A DNA stretch of 6,270 nucleotides, taken from positions 1-6,270 of the forward strand of contig JACDAW010000528.1 of NCBI GenBank assembly GCA_013695245.1. The letters are read 5' to 3'. The notes under the pieces are model-generated. The model was not told where the DNA came from, did no database searches, and saw nothing but the letters and a program-made list of their open reading frames with translations. Shown here in pieces: positions 1 to 5,604 of this stretch (position 1 is its first letter; every line of letters begins with the position of its first letter). A program made the translations under genes and the position numbers. This stretch comes from Pyrinomonadaceae bacterium (lineage in GTDB: Bacteria; Acidobacteriota; Blastocatellia; Pyrinomonadales; Pyrinomonadaceae).

Positions 1-431
1 ATCCTCGCTAATGCTAATCCATCAAGCGTTCTGGCAACACTAAGATCATCAACACCTAATATGCGTTCGTAAATTGCCAGCGCGCGCTCGTGAAGCGACG
101 ATGCATCTTTATACTTTTTCTTCGCCCGATAAAAGGTCGCAAGATTATTGAGCGCAGCGGCGACGAGCTGGTGCTCCGATCCTAACTCCTTCTCACGGAT
201 TTCTAAAATTCTTTTTGCGACCGTGATCGCTTCATCATACTTTCCTTGTGAGTACAACTTTACGGACTCGGCATAAAGACGATTGGACTCCAAAAGCGCG
301 CTGGATTGTGCCGCGCTTCCCTGCATACCCGTTTGATTATTGGCGGAAGGTGAGCGGCTTGAACCTGTTTGAGATTGTGAGGTAACGATTGGGAATAAAA
401 TGATCAAAAGCGCGAGGAACTGTCTTTTCAT
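1..431 (-). CDS. Secreted tetratricopeptide-repeat protein, C-terminus cut off by the window edge
   Basis: The reading frame opens at an ATG at 431 and stays open to position 1, giving 143 whole codons. Residues 1-18 (MKRQFLALLIILFPIVTS) form a signal peptide, followed by a Ser/Asn/Gln-rich linker to about residue 45. Residues 46-143 form TPR helices of the 42-residue kinesin-light-chain type: LYSQGKYDEAITVAKRILEI, then a unit containing LNNLATFYRAKKKYKDA, then the start of a third (VARTLDGLALA). The start is supported by AAAGGAG at 438-444, six bases before the ATG. The gene begins 16 bp after the stop of the upstream SDR gene and its Shine-Dalgarno lies in that gap, so it is probably the downstream member of that transcript. 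TPR arrays bind proteins, and the signal peptide places this one outside the cytoplasm. Some related proteins continue into a TonB-like C-terminal domain, but that part is not visible here. The partner is unknown. Confidence 0.85.
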   Translation of the reverse strand, partial: MKRQFLALLIILFPIVTSQSQTGSSRSPSANNQTGMQGSAAQSSALLESNRLYAESVKLYSQGKYDEAITVAKRILEIREKELGSEHQLVAAALNNLATFYRAKKKYKDASSLHERALAIYERILGVDDLSVARTLDGLALAR

Positions 432-437
432 ATTTTG

Positions 438-444
438 CTCCTTT
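438..444 (-). promoter_or_regulatory. Ribosome binding site of the TPR gene
   Basis: Read on the minus strand this is AAAGGAG, six bases before the ATG at 431. It sets the start of a gene that would otherwise be hard to place because its 3' part lies outside the window. Confidence 0.7.
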
Positions 445-447
445 AAA

Positions 448-1167
448 TTATTTCTTCGGTGGCTTGCTCGGCCTGATCTCAACGCGGCTCGGTAAGCTTC
501 TCTCATCGTGATGCATTAGATCGAGGCAGACGCGCGCGATGTCTTCCGGTTGCAACTGCCAGCTTTGCTCGTCGCTCGGCGTGTCGTTGTTGAAATAAGT
601 GTTGACCGAACCCGGCATGATGTAGCTCACCTTGATGCCGTCTTCGCGCGCCTCTTGCATCAAGGCTTCACTGAAGCCGTTAAGGCCGAACTTCGAGGCG
701 TTATAAGCCGCCATCTGCGGGTGGGCGTTTGTTCCGGCGAGCGACGAGATGTTGATAATGTAGCCGCCGCCGCGTCGCTTGATATGCGGTATCGCCTCAT
801 GGCAGCAATAGAAGACGCCGAACAGATTCGTTTCCAACACAGCGCGAAAATCTTCCGGCTTCATCTCTTCGACTTTGCCGAAGATGCCGACGCCAGCATT
901 ATTAACGAGCACATCAACGCCGCCAAACTCCGAAACTGTATGCTCGATTAGAGCCTTAACTTCATTGTAATCGCGCACGTCGCACACCGCGCCCGTGACG
1001 TTTCCCTCGCCCGTCTTGCTCAATTCATCAACCGCCTTTTCCACCTCTCCGGCGTTTCGCGCGCTGATGCAAACGTTTGCTCCTTCATGCAACAACGCTT
1101 CAGCGATAGCGCGCCCAATACCTTTCGTGCTTCCCGTCACGATTGCCGATTTGCCGTTTAAGTTCAT
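448..1167 (-). CDS. SDR-family NAD(P)-dependent oxidoreductase (classical short-chain dehydrogenase)
   Basis: This is a complete 239-residue classical short-chain dehydrogenase with a Rossmann fold, probably cytosolic. The cofactor loop TGSTKGIG is at residues 11-18, SAR at 35-37 (Arg37 suggests NADPH preference), D63-V64 contacts adenine and NNAG is at 89-92. The catalytic tetrad is intact: Asn114, Ser142 in NISSLAG, Tyr155 and Lys159 in YNASK. PGSVNT follows at 185-190. A GTG at 1173 would add two residues, but AAAGGG (1173-1178) overlaps it; the ATG at 1167 sits five bases after that site and is preferred. The C-terminus is short and basic (RPSKPPKK) and lacks the usual FabG ending, so the gene is better called a general SDR than fabG. 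The substrate cannot be read from sequence. The TPR gene follows after 16 bp; gatB lies 151 bp upstream. Confidence 0.93.
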   Translation of the reverse strand: MNLNGKSAIVTGSTKGIGRAIAEALLHEGANVCISARNAGEVEKAVDELSKTGEGNVTGAVCDVRDYNEVKALIEHTVSEFGGVDVLVNNAGVGIFGKVEEMKPEDFRAVLETNLFGVFYCCHEAIPHIKRRGGGYIINISSLAGTNAHPQMAAYNASKFGLNGFSEALMQEAREDGIKVSYIMPGSVNTYFNNDTPSDEQSWQLQPEDIARVCLDLMHHDERSLPSRVEIRPSKPPKK

Positions 1168-1172
1168 CTTCA

Positions 1173-1178
1173 CCCTTT
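1173..1178 (-). promoter_or_regulatory. Ribosome binding site that selects the ATG start of the SDR gene
   Basis: AAAGGG on the minus strand lies five bases before the ATG at 1167. The alternative GTG at 1171-1173 shares its first base with this motif, so the longer frame would have no usable spacing. Confidence 0.6.
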
Positions 1179-1218
1179 CTGATATGGATTAGCGAATAGA
1201 AGCAATCTCACGAATTTA

Positions 1219-1272
1219 TCTCTGTGCTCCTCCGCGTCTCTGCGGTGAACTAACCTTCATTAACCACAGAGA
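1219..1272. repeat. Intergenic inverted repeat of the CACAGAGA / CCGCAGAGACGCGGAG type
   Basis: TCTCTGTG at 1219-1226 and CACAGAGA at 1265-1272 are exact 8-bp inverted arms 38 bp apart. Inside them CCGC (1232-1235) and GCGG (1242-1245) form a second small stem. The wording (CTCCGCGTCTCTGCGGTGAA) resembles a degenerate repeat I recall from intergenic DNA of many soil and environmental bacteria, where copies sit between genes without coding content. It fills most of the 151-bp gap between gatB and the SDR gene. Its function is unknown. It could fold in RNA from either strand, but no T-run follows to make it a standard terminator. Confidence 0.5.
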
Positions 1273-1318
1273 GTAAAGACTGAACAATAAATAAAAGCTG
1301 CTTTCATCCGTCCACTAT

Positions 1319-2797
1319 TTACTTCTCATCTAACCTCTTGCGCAACACCTCGTTGACCAACTGCGGGTTAGCCGTTCCCTTCGAGCGCTTCATCACCTGC
1401 CCGACGAAGAAGCCGAAAAGCGTTTCCTTACCCGCGCGGTATTGCGCGAGTTGTTGCGGGTTCGAGGCGATCACGTCGGCAACGAGTCCCTCGATCTCGC
1501 CCGCGTCGCTCACCTGCTCAAGACCGCGTTCACGCACAACCTCCTCCGCGCCCTTGCCCGTCGCAAACATCTCGACCAACACTTCCTTGCCCTGCTTCCC
1601 GCTAATCTTTTCTTCATCAATCAAATGTATAAGACGGCCTAGTTCTTGCGCGGAGACGGGAGATTCATTGATGTTTAACTTGGTCGCTTCCAATTCACGC
1701 AGCAATTCCGATCTGATCCAGTTGGAAGCGGCGCGGGGGTTTCCTGCGGCTTCGGCCGCTTGTTCGTAGTAATCGGCAAGCTCGCGCTCAGAGGTGAGTT
1801 GCGCCGCGTCGTTGAACGAAAGATCGTAGGCTTGCATGAAGCGTTCGCGGCGCGCGGCGGGCAACTCCGGCATCTCGCGGCGAACTCCGTCAATAAATTC
1901 ATCTGAGACGACGAGCGGCGGAAGGTCTGGTTCGGGGAAATAACGATAATCGTGCGCTTCCTCTTTCGAGCGCATCACGCGCGTCTTGCCTTCGCGCTCA
2001 TTCCACAAGCGCGTCTCCTGTGTAATGCGCCCGCCCGCTTCCAAAGTTTCGATCTGTCGCTCGATCTCATATTCGATTGCGCGCTGCATGAAGCGCACGG
2101 AATTTAAGTTCTTCAACTCAACCTTCGTGCCGAAGTTCTCATCGCCCACTTTCCGCACCGAGACGTTCGCCTCGCAACGCAGATTTCCCTTCTCCATATC
2201 TGCATCGCTTGCACCGACCCAGCGCAAAACTTGTCGCACGTGATTAACGTAATCGTAAGCCTCCCACGACGAACGAAAATCCGGTTCGGTGACGATCTCG
2301 GCAAGCGGCGTTCCGGCGCGATTTAAATCAACGTAAGAATACTTATCCGTGTCAGGCAAACCTTCGTGCAAATTCTTTCCGGCGTCCTCTTCAACGTGCA
2401 TTCGCGTAATGCGCACCTGCATGGGTCGCCATTCGCGCACGCGCCCCGCTTCGTCGCGCACGGCGGTTATTACATCCAACTGACCATGTTCCGAGAACGG
2501 ACGATCAAATTGCGAAATCTGATAACCCTTCGGCAGATCAGGATAGAAATAGTTTTTGCGAGCGAAGATAGATCGCTCGTTGATTTGCAGCGTAAGCGCA
2601 AGCGCGGCGCGGGCGGCGAGTTCGACGACGCGGCGGTTTAATACCGGCAGCGCGCCGGGCAGCCCCAAACACACGGGACAAGTGTTGGCGTTCGGCTCGT
2701 CGCCGAAGCGCGTGGCGCATGAGCAGAAAATTTTCGTTTCGGTGCTCAACTGCGCGTGAATCTCCAAGCCGATCACGGCTTCCCATCCGTTTTTCAT
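1319..2797 (-). CDS. gatB: Asp-tRNA(Asn)/Glu-tRNA(Gln) amidotransferase subunit B
   Basis: GatB is the kinase and tRNA-binding subunit of the GatCAB complex in the cytoplasm. It phosphorylates the side chain of misacylated Glu-tRNA(Gln) or Asp-tRNA(Asn) and passes the intermediate on for amidation with ammonia released by GatA. The 492-residue product matches the family length. Visible marks are GLEIHAQL at 10-17, a cysteine cluster C25/C27 and C40/C43 (FCSC, CPVCLGLPG), the YFYPDLPKGYQISQ segment at 83-96, RMHVEEDAGK at 132-141, and the family signature DLNRAGTPLAEIVTEPD at 157-173. RCEANVSVR and KVELKNLNSV follow. The last 75 or so residues are the helical YqeY-like tail that contacts tRNA (FFVGQVMKRSKGTANP). 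gatA and gatC are not adjacent, so the complex is encoded at split loci. No strong Shine-Dalgarno precedes the ATG; the start rests on alignment with the family N-terminus. Confidence 0.97.
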   Translation of the reverse strand: MKNGWEAVIGLEIHAQLSTETKIFCSCATRFGDEPNANTCPVCLGLPGALPVLNRRVVELAARAALALTLQINERSIFARKNYFYPDLPKGYQISQFDRPFSEHGQLDVITAVRDEAGRVREWRPMQVRITRMHVEEDAGKNLHEGLPDTDKYSYVDLNRAGTPLAEIVTEPDFRSSWEAYDYVNHVRQVLRWVGASDADMEKGNLRCEANVSVRKVGDENFGTKVELKNLNSVRFMQRAIEYEIERQIETLEAGGRITQETRLWNEREGKTRVMRSKEEAHDYRYFPEPDLPPLVVSDEFIDGVRREMPELPAARRERFMQAYDLSFNDAAQLTSERELADYYEQAAEAAGNPRAASNWIRSELLRELEATKLNINESPVSAQELGRLIHLIDEEKISGKQGKEVLVEMFATGKGAEEVVRERGLEQVSDAGEIEGLVADVIASNPQQLAQYRAGKETLFGFFVGQVMKRSKGTANPQLVNEVLRKRLDEK

Positions 2798-2839
2798 ATT
2801 TTCGATTTTTAACCGTTGCTTTGCGATTCAAAGGACATC

Positions 2840-2883
2840 CGATTTCAGCTCGGCAAAGACCCGTTTTTTAAAAACTGAAATCG
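2840..2883. repeat. Inverted repeat between gatB and the upstream secreted-protein gene
   Basis: CGATTTCAG (2840-2848) and CTGAAATCG (2875-2883) are exact 9-bp arms around a 26-bp loop that itself holds the palindrome GTTTTTTAAAAAC (2863-2875, overlapping the right arm by one base). It lies 17 bp past the stop of the 2900-3931 gene on the minus strand. It could end or attenuate that transcript before gatB, but the outer stem is not followed by a T-run, so an ordinary intrinsic terminator is not shown. Confidence 0.35.
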
Positions 2884-2899
2884 CCAATCTAAAATTCTC

Positions 2900-3931
2900 T
2901 TAGCGTCTTAACCATCCGGGCAGCGCGCCAGCGCGACGGGCTTCTTCCTCAAGCGCGTTCCAGCGCGCCTGCAAGTTAGCGCGCGCGGCTTCACGTTCGC
3001 GTAAACGCGCGAGCACAACGGTTTGATCATACGTCGCATAATTTAACGGCGCGGCATAAACGAAACTGTTCGGATAGGAGTACGGCGGAAGAATTATGCG
3101 ACGTTGGTACGTGTTAACATTATTCCCGGCGCCGAACACAATGCGTCCGCGCGTGCTGCCGCCTCCGAATCCGATCCGGCCATACACTTGCACGCCCGCT
3201 CCGTAAACAGGCGGATAAAAATTTGAATAAGAGTTTATGAAAATCGCGCCCGCGTTGTTAAATGAAAGGGCGTTCGTTTCATCTAAGCTCCGGCGAAGGT
3301 AATTGATCTCGGCATCAAGCGCGGCGATTTCAGTGCGCAGGGCGTCGGCTCGACTGCGCCAGTAGGTTTCTTGTTGTCGCTCGCTTCCTTCGCTTTCTTG
3401 CTGCCGTTCGCGCAGTCTTTCGGTTTCTTCTTCGGCGCGGCGGCGCAACTCTTCCAGCGAAGGCAGATTGAGTTGACGACGGCGACGCTCGTAATCCTGT
3501 TCGCTCGCTTCGCGCGCGCGACGCATCGGCTCAAAATCGCGGTTCGTTAATGTGCGCGCGGACTGACGTCTAATGATGTTTGAAGATTTGGGATTGATGT
3601 TAGAGGATGTTTGATTTTGCGCGCCCGCGCGTCGCAACAAACTTCCCGGCGCTTCTCCGTTTGCCCGTTCGGTGGCGGCGATGTCAATGTTTGCTAAAAG
3701 CAAGGTGACATTTAAATTGGGCGCGGCCTCGTAGCTAAGCGTGCCTTCAGAGATCGTAAAACTGTTCGGAATCTCGATTTGACGGCCGCTCCGCATCACG
3801 AGCGTGTAAGCGCACACGGCGACTGGTAAGATAAGCACCAACATCATTGAAGCAGCTATGCGTTGACACATTGTGGCGAGTGTTTTGTTCCCGCTCAAGC
3901 TGCTGTTTTTAATGTTCCTTCGGTAAATCAT
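2900..3931 (-). CDS. Exported coiled-coil and glycine-rich protein of unknown function
   Basis: The function of this 343-residue protein is not recognised. A hydrophobic stretch at 25-41 (ASMMLVLILPVAVCA) after a basic N-region reads as a signal peptide, with likely cleavage after A41. Residues 42-90 (YTLVMRSGRQIEIPNSF...) look like a short beta-rich module that I associate with secreted Acidobacteriota proteins. Residues 130-218 are extremely charged (RRRRQLNLPSLEELRRRAEE) and predict a long coiled coil. Residues 225-295 are rich in Gly, Tyr, Asn and Pro (VYGRIGFGGGSTRGRIVFG), and a second helix at 303-334 ends in PGWLRR. The first ATG gives an unusually long N-region; M21 (ATG at 3871) is an alternative start but lacks a ribosome site, while AAGGGA precedes the first ATG with tight spacing. 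A good promoter lies upstream at 3979-4008. A structural or envelope role is plausible but unproven. Confidence 0.8.
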   Translation of the reverse strand: MIYRRNIKNSSLSGNKTLATMCQRIAASMMLVLILPVAVCAYTLVMRSGRQIEIPNSFTISEGTLSYEAAPNLNVTLLLANIDIAATERANGEAPGSLLRRAGAQNQTSSNINPKSSNIIRRQSARTLTNRDFEPMRRAREASEQDYERRRRQLNLPSLEELRRRAEEETERLRERQQESEGSERQQETYWRSRADALRTEIAALDAEINYLRRSLDETNALSFNNAGAIFINSYSNFYPPVYGAGVQVYGRIGFGGGSTRGRIVFGAGNNVNTYQRRIILPPYSYPNSFVYAAPLNYATYDQTVVLARLREREAARANLQARWNALEEEARRAGALPGWLRR

Positions 3932-3978
3932 TTCCCTTATCGTTCCTTGTAGAAATTTCTTTCAGGGAGATTGTAAAG

Positions 3979-4008
3979 AGTATAACATTCGCCAAAACGG
4001 TCGCTCAA
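3979..4008 (-). promoter_or_regulatory. Extended -10 sigma-70-type promoter for the exported coiled-coil protein
   Basis: On the minus strand TTGAGC (4003-4008) is the -35 element. An 18-bp spacer follows, then TATACT (3979-3984) preceded by TG with one intervening base, which makes an extended -10. Transcription would start near 3972, about 40 bases before the ATG at 3931. It is the best sigma-70-like match I found in the divergent region. Confidence 0.55.
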
Positions 4009-4160
4009 CAAAGGCGTGCTTCGCTTTGCACTCTATTCGCCTAAACTTATTCTTCAACATAGAAAATGAAGCAAGGCTCGTTTCAAAATTTAATTTCCGT
4101 AAAGCTACACCTTCTTCGATATGCTTATCCATTACAAACCGTTATCCTACACAGTATTTC

Positions 4161-4190
4161 TTGAACGACTATAGGCAGAGCGTGTAGATT
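4161..4190 (+). promoter_or_regulatory. Candidate promoter for mtnA
   Basis: TTGAAC (4161-4166) and TAGATT (4185-4190) each match four of six sigma-70 consensus bases and are separated by 18 bp. Transcription would start near 4197, leaving a leader of about 40 bases. The position suits mtnA, but the match is only moderate. Confidence 0.35.
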
Positions 4191-4206
4191 TCACGTTTGC
4201 TAATTT

Positions 4207-4234
4207 GATTTTACGGACAGAGGAGATTTTACGG
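4207..4234 (+). repeat. Short direct repeat flanking the mtnA ribosome binding site
   Basis: GATTTTACGG occurs at 4207-4216 and again at 4225-4234, an exact 10-bp repeat with an 18-bp period. The Shine-Dalgarno AGAGGAGA (4219-4226) lies between the copies, 10-11 bases before the ATG at 4237, which is longer spacing than usual. It may be a small slippage duplication that moved the ribosome site away from the start codon. Confidence 0.6.
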
Positions 4235-4236
4235 CG

Positions 4237-5283
4237 ATGATTAAAACCATTGAGTGGACGGACGAAGGTGTGCGCATGATTGACCAAAGGCTGCTTCCTA
4301 CCGAAGAGAAGTATCTGATGCTGCGCTCCTTTGAAGAAGTGGCGGAAGCGATCAAAGACATGGCTGTTCGCGGCGCGCCCGCCATCGGCGTCTCGGCGGC
4401 GATGGGAATTGCGCTCGGCACAAAGCAAGCGGTCGGCACTTCCGTTAATGATCTGCAAGAAGATTTTGATTACATCTGCAATGTGATGAGCCAGACACGC
4501 CCGACGGCCGTCAACCTTTTCTGGGCGATTGAGCGAATGCGCGCGGCGTTTCAGAAAGCGATGATTGAAACGAAGGACGTGGAAGAAATCAAGCAACGTC
4601 TTGTTGAAGAAGCACGAAAGATTTTCGACGAAGACCTCGCCTCCAATCGCGCAATAGGTCGCTTCGGCGGCGAACTCATTCCCGATGGCGCAACCGTCCT
4701 CACACACTGCAATGCAGGCGCGCTCGCCACGGCTGGAGACTACGGCACTGCGCTAGGCGTAATACGCGGCGCGCGCGATGCGGGCAAACGCATCGCCGTT
4801 ATCGCCGACGAGACACGTCCATTCCTACAAGGCTCGCGCCTGACAGCATGGGAACTTGCTCAAGATTCCATCCCTGTAACGATCATCACCGACAATATGG
4901 CGGGGCACGTAATGAAACAGGGCAAGGTTGACGCCATCGTCGTCGGTGCCGACCGCATCGCCGCCAACGGCGACACCGCCAACAAGATCGGCACATACAT
5001 GGTCGCCGTCCTCGCCCGCGAACACCGGATTCCTTTCTATGTCGCCGCTCCCATCTCAACCATTGATCTTAACCTTAGTTCCGGCGACGAAATACCAATT
5101 GAAGAACGCGGACACCGCGAAGTTACCCACATCCGTGACCAGCGACTCGCACCGGAAGGCATCGAAGTACATAACCCAGCTTTCGACGTTACCCCAAATG
5201 AATTCATCCATGCCATCATCACCGACAAAGGCGTTGCACGCGCCCCTTACATACAGACGTTGCGATTATTATCTCGGGTTTAA
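4237..5283 (+). CDS. mtnA: S-methyl-5-thioribose-1-phosphate isomerase
   Basis: MtnA converts methylthioribose 1-phosphate to methylthioribulose 1-phosphate in the cytosolic methionine salvage pathway, which recycles methylthioadenosine. The 348-residue length is normal for the family, which is related to eIF2B alpha/beta/delta. Visible marks are VRGAPAIGVSAAMG (44-57), RPTAVNLFWAIERM (88-101), the THCNAGALATAG loop with catalytic Cys158, DETRPFLQGSRLTAWEL (191-207), VVGADRIAANGD with catalytic Asp239, NKIGTYMVA, and FYVAAPISTID. Cys158 and Asp239 correspond to Cys160 and Asp240 of the Bacillus subtilis enzyme. The N-terminus lines up with family members at the chosen ATG. One residue appears inserted after the cysteine loop (ATAGDYGTAL where ATAGYGTAL is usual). 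The gene is monocistronic on the left; on the right the integron cassettes follow in the same direction with no obvious terminator between. Confidence 0.96.
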   Translation: MIKTIEWTDEGVRMIDQRLLPTEEKYLMLRSFEEVAEAIKDMAVRGAPAIGVSAAMGIALGTKQAVGTSVNDLQEDFDYICNVMSQTRPTAVNLFWAIERMRAAFQKAMIETKDVEEIKQRLVEEARKIFDEDLASNRAIGRFGGELIPDGATVLTHCNAGALATAGDYGTALGVIRGARDAGKRIAVIADETRPFLQGSRLTAWELAQDSIPVTIITDNMAGHVMKQGKVDAIVVGADRIAANGDTANKIGTYMVAVLAREHRIPFYVAAPISTIDLNLSSGDEIPIEERGHREVTHIRDQRLAPEGIEVHNPAFDVTPNEFIHAIITDKGVARAPYIQTLRLLSRV

Positions 5284-5319
5284 ACTTTTTGTATTCTTAT
5301 CAATAAAACTCTAGCAGCA

Positions 5320-5394
5320 GATAATGATATTATCACGCACAATGCTCGATAATATACCTATATTGTCGTATTATCACGCACGATGCGTCTTAAT
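5320..5394. repeat. Cluster of palindromes with a 41-bp-spaced direct repeat, downstream of mtnA
   Basis: An 18-bp sequence, TATTATCACGCAC-R-ATGC, occurs at 5328-5345 and 5369-5386 with one difference (A/G). The cluster also holds three dyads: GATAAT/ATTATC with a 3-bp centre (5320-5334), a 10-bp palindrome with one G-T pair (5347-5356 with 5359-5368), and ACGCA/TGCGT with a 3-bp centre (5376-5388). The last copy can also fold as ATTA-ACGC against GCGT-TAAT (5370-5394) with a 2x2 internal loop. It ends just before the first cassette boundary at 5397/5398. It may be an eroded recombination site, an operator array or a transcript-end structure; the sequence does not decide among them. The remaining 5284-5319 is AT-rich and shows nothing recognisable. 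Confidence 0.6.
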
Positions 5395-5397
5395 CAG

Positions 5398-5578
5398 TAG
5401 ATATGCCGCTTCACAAAAAGACAACGCAGCCGTGTTGAGCAATAATGTAAGCTGAAGAAAAAGAATGGCGCTTGTTGAATGTTTCCATTAACGGGCGGCA
5501 TATCAACTCATTCAACCGGACTCGCATTGAGCGAGCCTTTTATCAATGAGGTTGATTGCTCGCCGGTTAATTCGGGCG
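5398..5578 (+). mobile_element. Small integron gene cassette without an evident gene (181 bp)
   Basis: The right boundary is the G|TT crossover of the attC at 5495-5585. The left boundary is inferred because GTAGATATGCCGC (5397-5409) is the reverse complement of GCGGCATATCAAC (5495-5507), the R'' end of this cassette's attC, with one mismatch at 5399. Such complementarity is expected when a cassette circularises. Between the ends are only about 85 bp. The only ATG-initiated frame with a possible ribosome site (5465-5491) would make eight residues, so this is a gene-less cassette or carries a small RNA or regulatory sequence. I see no convincing promoter. The preceding site at the left boundary has GTA instead of GTT and no recognisable L boxes, so this end is less certain. 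Confidence 0.6.
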
Positions 5579-5585
5579 TTCGGCG
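5495..5585 (+). other. Integron attC recombination site (first in window)
   Basis: The left R'' end is GCGGCATATCAAC (5495-5507). L'' ATTCAACCGG (5510-5519) pairs with L' CCGGTTAAT (5563-5571), leaving the single C at 5513 extrahelical, exactly where the aadA attC has its extra base (TTCAAGCC against GGCTTAA). The right simple site is GCGTTCGGC (5576-5584) with the crossover G5578|T5579. The 43-bp centre folds into two further hairpins, CTCGC-attga-GCGAG (5521-5535) and ATCAA-tgagg-TTGAT (5542-5556), so it is a long, branched site rather than a minimal one. The left spacer is only two bases against four on the right, which is shorter than in typical attC sites. Confidence 0.75.
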
Positions 5586-5593
5586 ATTAGCGC

Positions 5594-5599
5594 GAGGTG
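5594..5599 (+). promoter_or_regulatory. Ribosome binding site that sets the start of the cassette gene
   Basis: GAGGTG lies five bases before the ATG at 5605. It chooses this start over an in-frame ATG at 5479, whose frame would run through the whole attC site and hide the signal peptide. Confidence 0.75.
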
Positions 5600-5604
5600 T
5601 AGAT

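Larger units (their letters stand above)
3985..4236. other. Divergent intergenic region between the coiled-coil gene and mtnA
   Basis: The gap between the two divergent genes is 305 bp in all. Apart from the two promoter candidates and the repeat at the mtnA ribosome site I see little in it. A weak stem is possible from AGGCG (4012-4016) and CGCCT (4038-4042). An open frame of 32 codons starts at 4066 without a ribosome site and is not supported. I see no SAM-riboswitch-like pattern before mtnA. Confidence 0.4.

Noticed and set aside
1288..1310. Intrinsic terminator after gatB (AAAG-CAG-CTTT then T-rich on the minus strand)
   Set aside because: The stem is only four weak base pairs and the following T-run is interrupted, so it is not convincing.
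4066..4164. 32-codon plus-strand frame in the leader region before mtnA
   Set aside because: There is no ribosome site, it overlaps the candidate mtnA promoter, and the product has no recognisable features.
4161..4236. SAM riboswitch or other leader controlling mtnA
   Set aside because: The leader is about 40 bases and shows none of the conserved stems or core motifs of SAM-box RNAs.
4147..4707. 186-codon minus-strand frame overlapping mtnA
   Set aside because: It is antisense to the well-conserved mtnA coding region and its Arg/His/Asn-rich product shows no family features.
5320..5394. CRISPR array
   Set aside because: There are only two repeat copies, the interval between them is itself palindromic, and there are no cas genes.
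5320..5400. A third attC just before the first cassette
   Set aside because: GTCTTAATCA-GTAGAT resembles an L'-R' end, but no matching L'' (ATT-N-AAGAC) exists upstream and the core is GTA, so a real site could not be supported.
5479..5604. N-terminal 42-codon extension of the cassette gene from the ATG at 5479
   Set aside because: The extension covers the whole attC site, has no good ribosome site and would bury the signal peptide. The ATG at 5605 has GAGGTG five bases upstream.
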